Shown here in pieces: positions 53,236 to 54,516 of a DNA stretch of 54,516 nt (positions are counted from its first letter, which is position 1; the number at the start of each line of letters is the position of its first letter). Made by a program: the position numbers and the translations under genes. This DNA comes from Stieleria sedimenti (lineage in GTDB: Bacteria > Planctomycetota > Planctomycetia > Pirellulales > Pirellulaceae). The notes under the pieces are model-generated. The model saw only the letters and a program-made list of their open reading frames with translations, was not told the DNA's origin and ran no database searches. The stretch lies in NCBI RefSeq assembly GCF_025060895.1, contig NZ_JANZKV010000184.1, positions 1 to 54,516 on the forward strand, in the 5' to 3' direction.

Positions 53236-53852
53236 AATTTGAGGACATCCATCAAGAATACTCAGTAGACCTGATTTTGAATGAAGCTCCTAGCGAGCTA
53301 GGCAGTAAGATTGGTGGAACGCCACCAGTTGCTCCGCTTCCGTCGTACGCTACCCCAGACCAAAAGTATTTTGCAACGGTCGAAATAGATGGCCGTTTAG
53401 CAGTGTCGATTTTTTACAGCCTTGACCCAACCGGAACCGATGCGGAGAAAGATATGCTCGATTGGAACAACCGGATCTTGCCATCCTCCGAATTAATACA
53501 CGCCGTAGTTCACGATCAGGGCCAAGCACCAATGCCCAACATTACCCCATCGGTCGTCAGTTGCCACAAATTAGCTCATGCCCGAAGAGGGGAAGATGTC
53601 AGCGATGAAGGCGGTGCGAAATTCGGAATAAAAATAGGCGGTCGTCCCGCAGTAAGCCTCGGTAGTGTTTGCGAAGACTTATTCTCGGATCTTGTCGCTA
53701 AAGGTTACAAGCAACTTTTGCAGTTTGACACACCTGATCTAATGCGGGTGGATTTTGTTAACAGCTATCCATGGGACCCAGGTATTCTTCATGTCTTCTT
53801 TCGAGAAACGGAAAACGGAGAACTTGAGTTTGCGTTTGTTATTCAGCAATAA
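53232..53852 (+). CDS. Probable immunity protein, internally duplicated
   Basis: 206 residues with no signal peptide or membrane segment, so probably cytoplasmic. The start overlaps the giant gene by ATGA, and a Shine-Dalgarno sequence precedes it. The gene is clearly AT-richer than the rest of the window, like the toxin tip. The motif GSKIGGTPP (24-32) recurs as GIKIGGRPA (132-140). Each copy is followed by a hydrophobic strand pattern (YFATVEIDGRLAVSIFYSL and LLQFDTPDLMRV...HVFF). The SKIGGxP opening resembles DUF1963/YwqG-like proteins, some of which occur in toxin loci, but the resemblance is short. The immunity role is inferred from position: polymorphic toxins are followed directly by their cognate inhibitors. 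Confidence 0.7.
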   Translation: MKFEDIHQEYSVDLILNEAPSELGSKIGGTPPVAPLPSYATPDQKYFATVEIDGRLAVSIFYSLDPTGTDAEKDMLDWNNRILPSSELIHAVVHDQGQAPMPNITPSVVSCHKLAHARRGEDVSDEGGAKFGIKIGGRPAVSLGSVCEDLFSDLVAKGYKQLLQFDTPDLMRVDFVNSYPWDPGILHVFFRETENGELEFAFVIQQ

Positions 53853-53885
53853 GCAAAAATCGGGGTCGATCAAGAAAAGTAGCGA

Positions 53886-53906
53886 ACGATAAAAAGGGTC
53901 AGGAGC
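53886..53906. repeat. 21-bp direct repeat, left copy
   Basis: Identical in all 21 bases to 54021-54041. The core AAAAAGGGTCAGGAGC is the reverse complement of the right arm of the hairpin at 10629-10667. It directly abuts the stop codon of the transposase fragment (53907-53909 on the minus strand) and may serve as one end of a REP element. Confidence 0.8.
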
Positions 53907-54020
53907 CTATTTGGCAGTTTGGGGAAACTTGCGTGGTCGACCTCGCTTTCTCAGGGTCGACTCGAGGTTGTATTTTCGGGCCGTCGTTTCGACCCATCCG
54001 GGCTCGCCGAATGGCTGAGG
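53907..54020 (-). pseudogene. C-terminal remnant of a REP-associated (Y1) transposase
   Basis: The minus-strand frame ends with PFGEPGWVETTARKYNLES, then TLRKRGRPRKFPQTAK and a stop. This is the characteristic tail of REP-associated tyrosine transposases (IS200-like family), normally written (P)FG-x-x-x-W-V-x-x-T-A-x-x-x-x-LESTLRxRGRPRK. The catalytic domain with the HUH motif and the Tyr is absent: upstream of this stretch the frame enters the direct repeat (54021-54041) and unrelated sequence. It is therefore a decayed fragment. Such enzymes move or amplify REP palindromes, like those seen in this window. Confidence 0.7.
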
Positions 54021-54041
54021 ACGATAAAAAGGGTCAGGAGC
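54021..54041. repeat. 21-bp direct repeat, right copy
   Basis: Identical to 53886-53906 and separated from it by 114 bases that hold the transposase tail. The copy interrupts the ancestral transposase frame, suggesting insertion, recombination or deletion between two REP half-sites. Confidence 0.8.
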
Positions 54042-54140
54042 AATAGTGTTCGGCCCGGCGTTTGCGTCGCGCGAGCATGAGATGATAGCAACCGGTGCTC
54101 CTGTTTGCAGCGAACCTGATCGGCCGGATGGACAGCGGAG

Positions 54141-54440
54141 GCTAACGCCAGCTTCTGAGATGTTCTGGCCGCAGGTCATCCGCGCCGAACCCGTTGCAGC
54201 GTTTTGATCTCGTGTGGCCCACGCGTTGATCATCAGCCCCACGCCTCCCATGTGACCGGCGTTGCGTGATCGAATCGTTTTTTCTTTTACTAAAAGACCG
54301 AAATCGTTGAACGCACGACGCGCCATTGTTTGGGAGTCGTGCGGCAGTGGCGTTTCGAAAAGACCCCGTGAGATCAAGACGCCGATTGCCACGGGACGGG
54401 GATGAACTGCGTGCAGGAGACTTCAGAAGCTGGCGTAAGC
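54141..54440. repeat. Inverted repeat ends enclosing about 264 bases
   Basis: GCTAACGCCAGCTTCTGA (54141-54158) is the inverse of 54423-54440 with 17 of 18 matches. The enclosed segment has no convincing gene. It could be a small non-autonomous element, or two halves of a repeat in opposite orientation. No target-site duplication is obvious at the ends. Confidence 0.5.
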
Positions 54441-54516
54441 TTCTTCGGAAAGCATCGCGTCCGATAAGATGTCGACGCGTTTGAATCATTTCCTGGCGTA
54501 ACAGTTTAGTCCTCTC

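Larger units (their letters stand above)
53853..54516. other. Non-coding end of the window with mobile-element remains
   Basis: No intact gene is supported in these 664 bases. The region contains two copies of a 21-bp direct repeat, the tail of a REP-associated transposase between them, and a segment of about 300 bases with matching inverted ends. Open frames on either strand do not resemble a family apart from the transposase tail. The region looks like decayed repeat and transposase DNA behind the toxin-immunity pair. Confidence 0.5.

Noticed and set aside
12439-53235. Possibility that the giant gene is an artefact of several joined genes
   Set aside because: The frame is unbroken for 40.8 kb, domain types succeed each other within it, and no internal ribosome binding site with a signal peptide start was noticed.
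54042-54392. Minus-strand extension of the transposase tail
   Set aside because: The frame is open, but its peptide does not resemble a Y1 transposase upstream of the direct repeat, so I limit the pseudogene to the tail.

Overview
The window looks like chromosomal DNA of a planctomycete, most probably a Pirellulaceae/Rhodopirellula-type marine organism. The grounds are a paired DUF1549/DUF1553 and DUF1501 gene set with a WD40 gene, a PEP-CTERM protein, a giant cell-surface gene whose product begins with a LEDRHLLA motif (LEPR-XLL type), high G+C, weak or absent Shine-Dalgarno sequences at most starts, and several families of dispersed palindromic repeats. This assignment rests on family knowledge and was not confirmed by a database search.

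Layout. 1-400 is a palindromic repeat plus a leader without a convincing gene. 401-12142 holds ordinary genes: an O-antigen-ligase-like membrane protein (+); lepA overlapping a ROK-family sugar kinase (-); a GT4 glycosyltransferase (+); the operon DUF1549/1553, DUF1501, WD40 (-); a Uma2-family nuclease (-); and a PEP-CTERM protein (-). Hairpins or inverted repeats lie in both convergent intergenic gaps and behind the Uma2 gene.

12439-53235 is one uninterrupted reading frame of 13,598 codons (about 1.4 MDa). I read it as a secreted surface toxin carrier. In order it holds: an arginine-rich leader with LEDRHLLA; two beta-helix-like modules with six long repeats; about 13 CARDB-like domains; other Ig-, cadherin-, propeller- and dockerin-like domains; a short YD/RHS-like stretch; a Ser/Thr/Asn-rich array of about 49 repeats of 46 residues; a first Hint (intein/hedgehog-like) domain; a hydrophobic glycine-rich pre-toxin segment; a second Hint domain; and a roughly 160-residue AT-richer C-terminal tip that is probably a nuclease-type toxin.

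The next gene (53232-53852) overlaps the giant gene by ATGA, has a good ribosome binding site, is AT-rich, and is best read as the cognate immunity protein. It is followed by a wrecked REP-associated transposase tail between two identical 21-bp direct repeats, and by a longer inverted-repeat structure.

The main story is a giant polymorphic toxin with its immunity gene, built on a planctomycete adhesin scaffold. Its frame has absorbed at least two blocks of dispersed intergenic repeat DNA without being broken: a REP-like palindrome between the beta-helix modules and a repeat cluster inside the first Hint domain.
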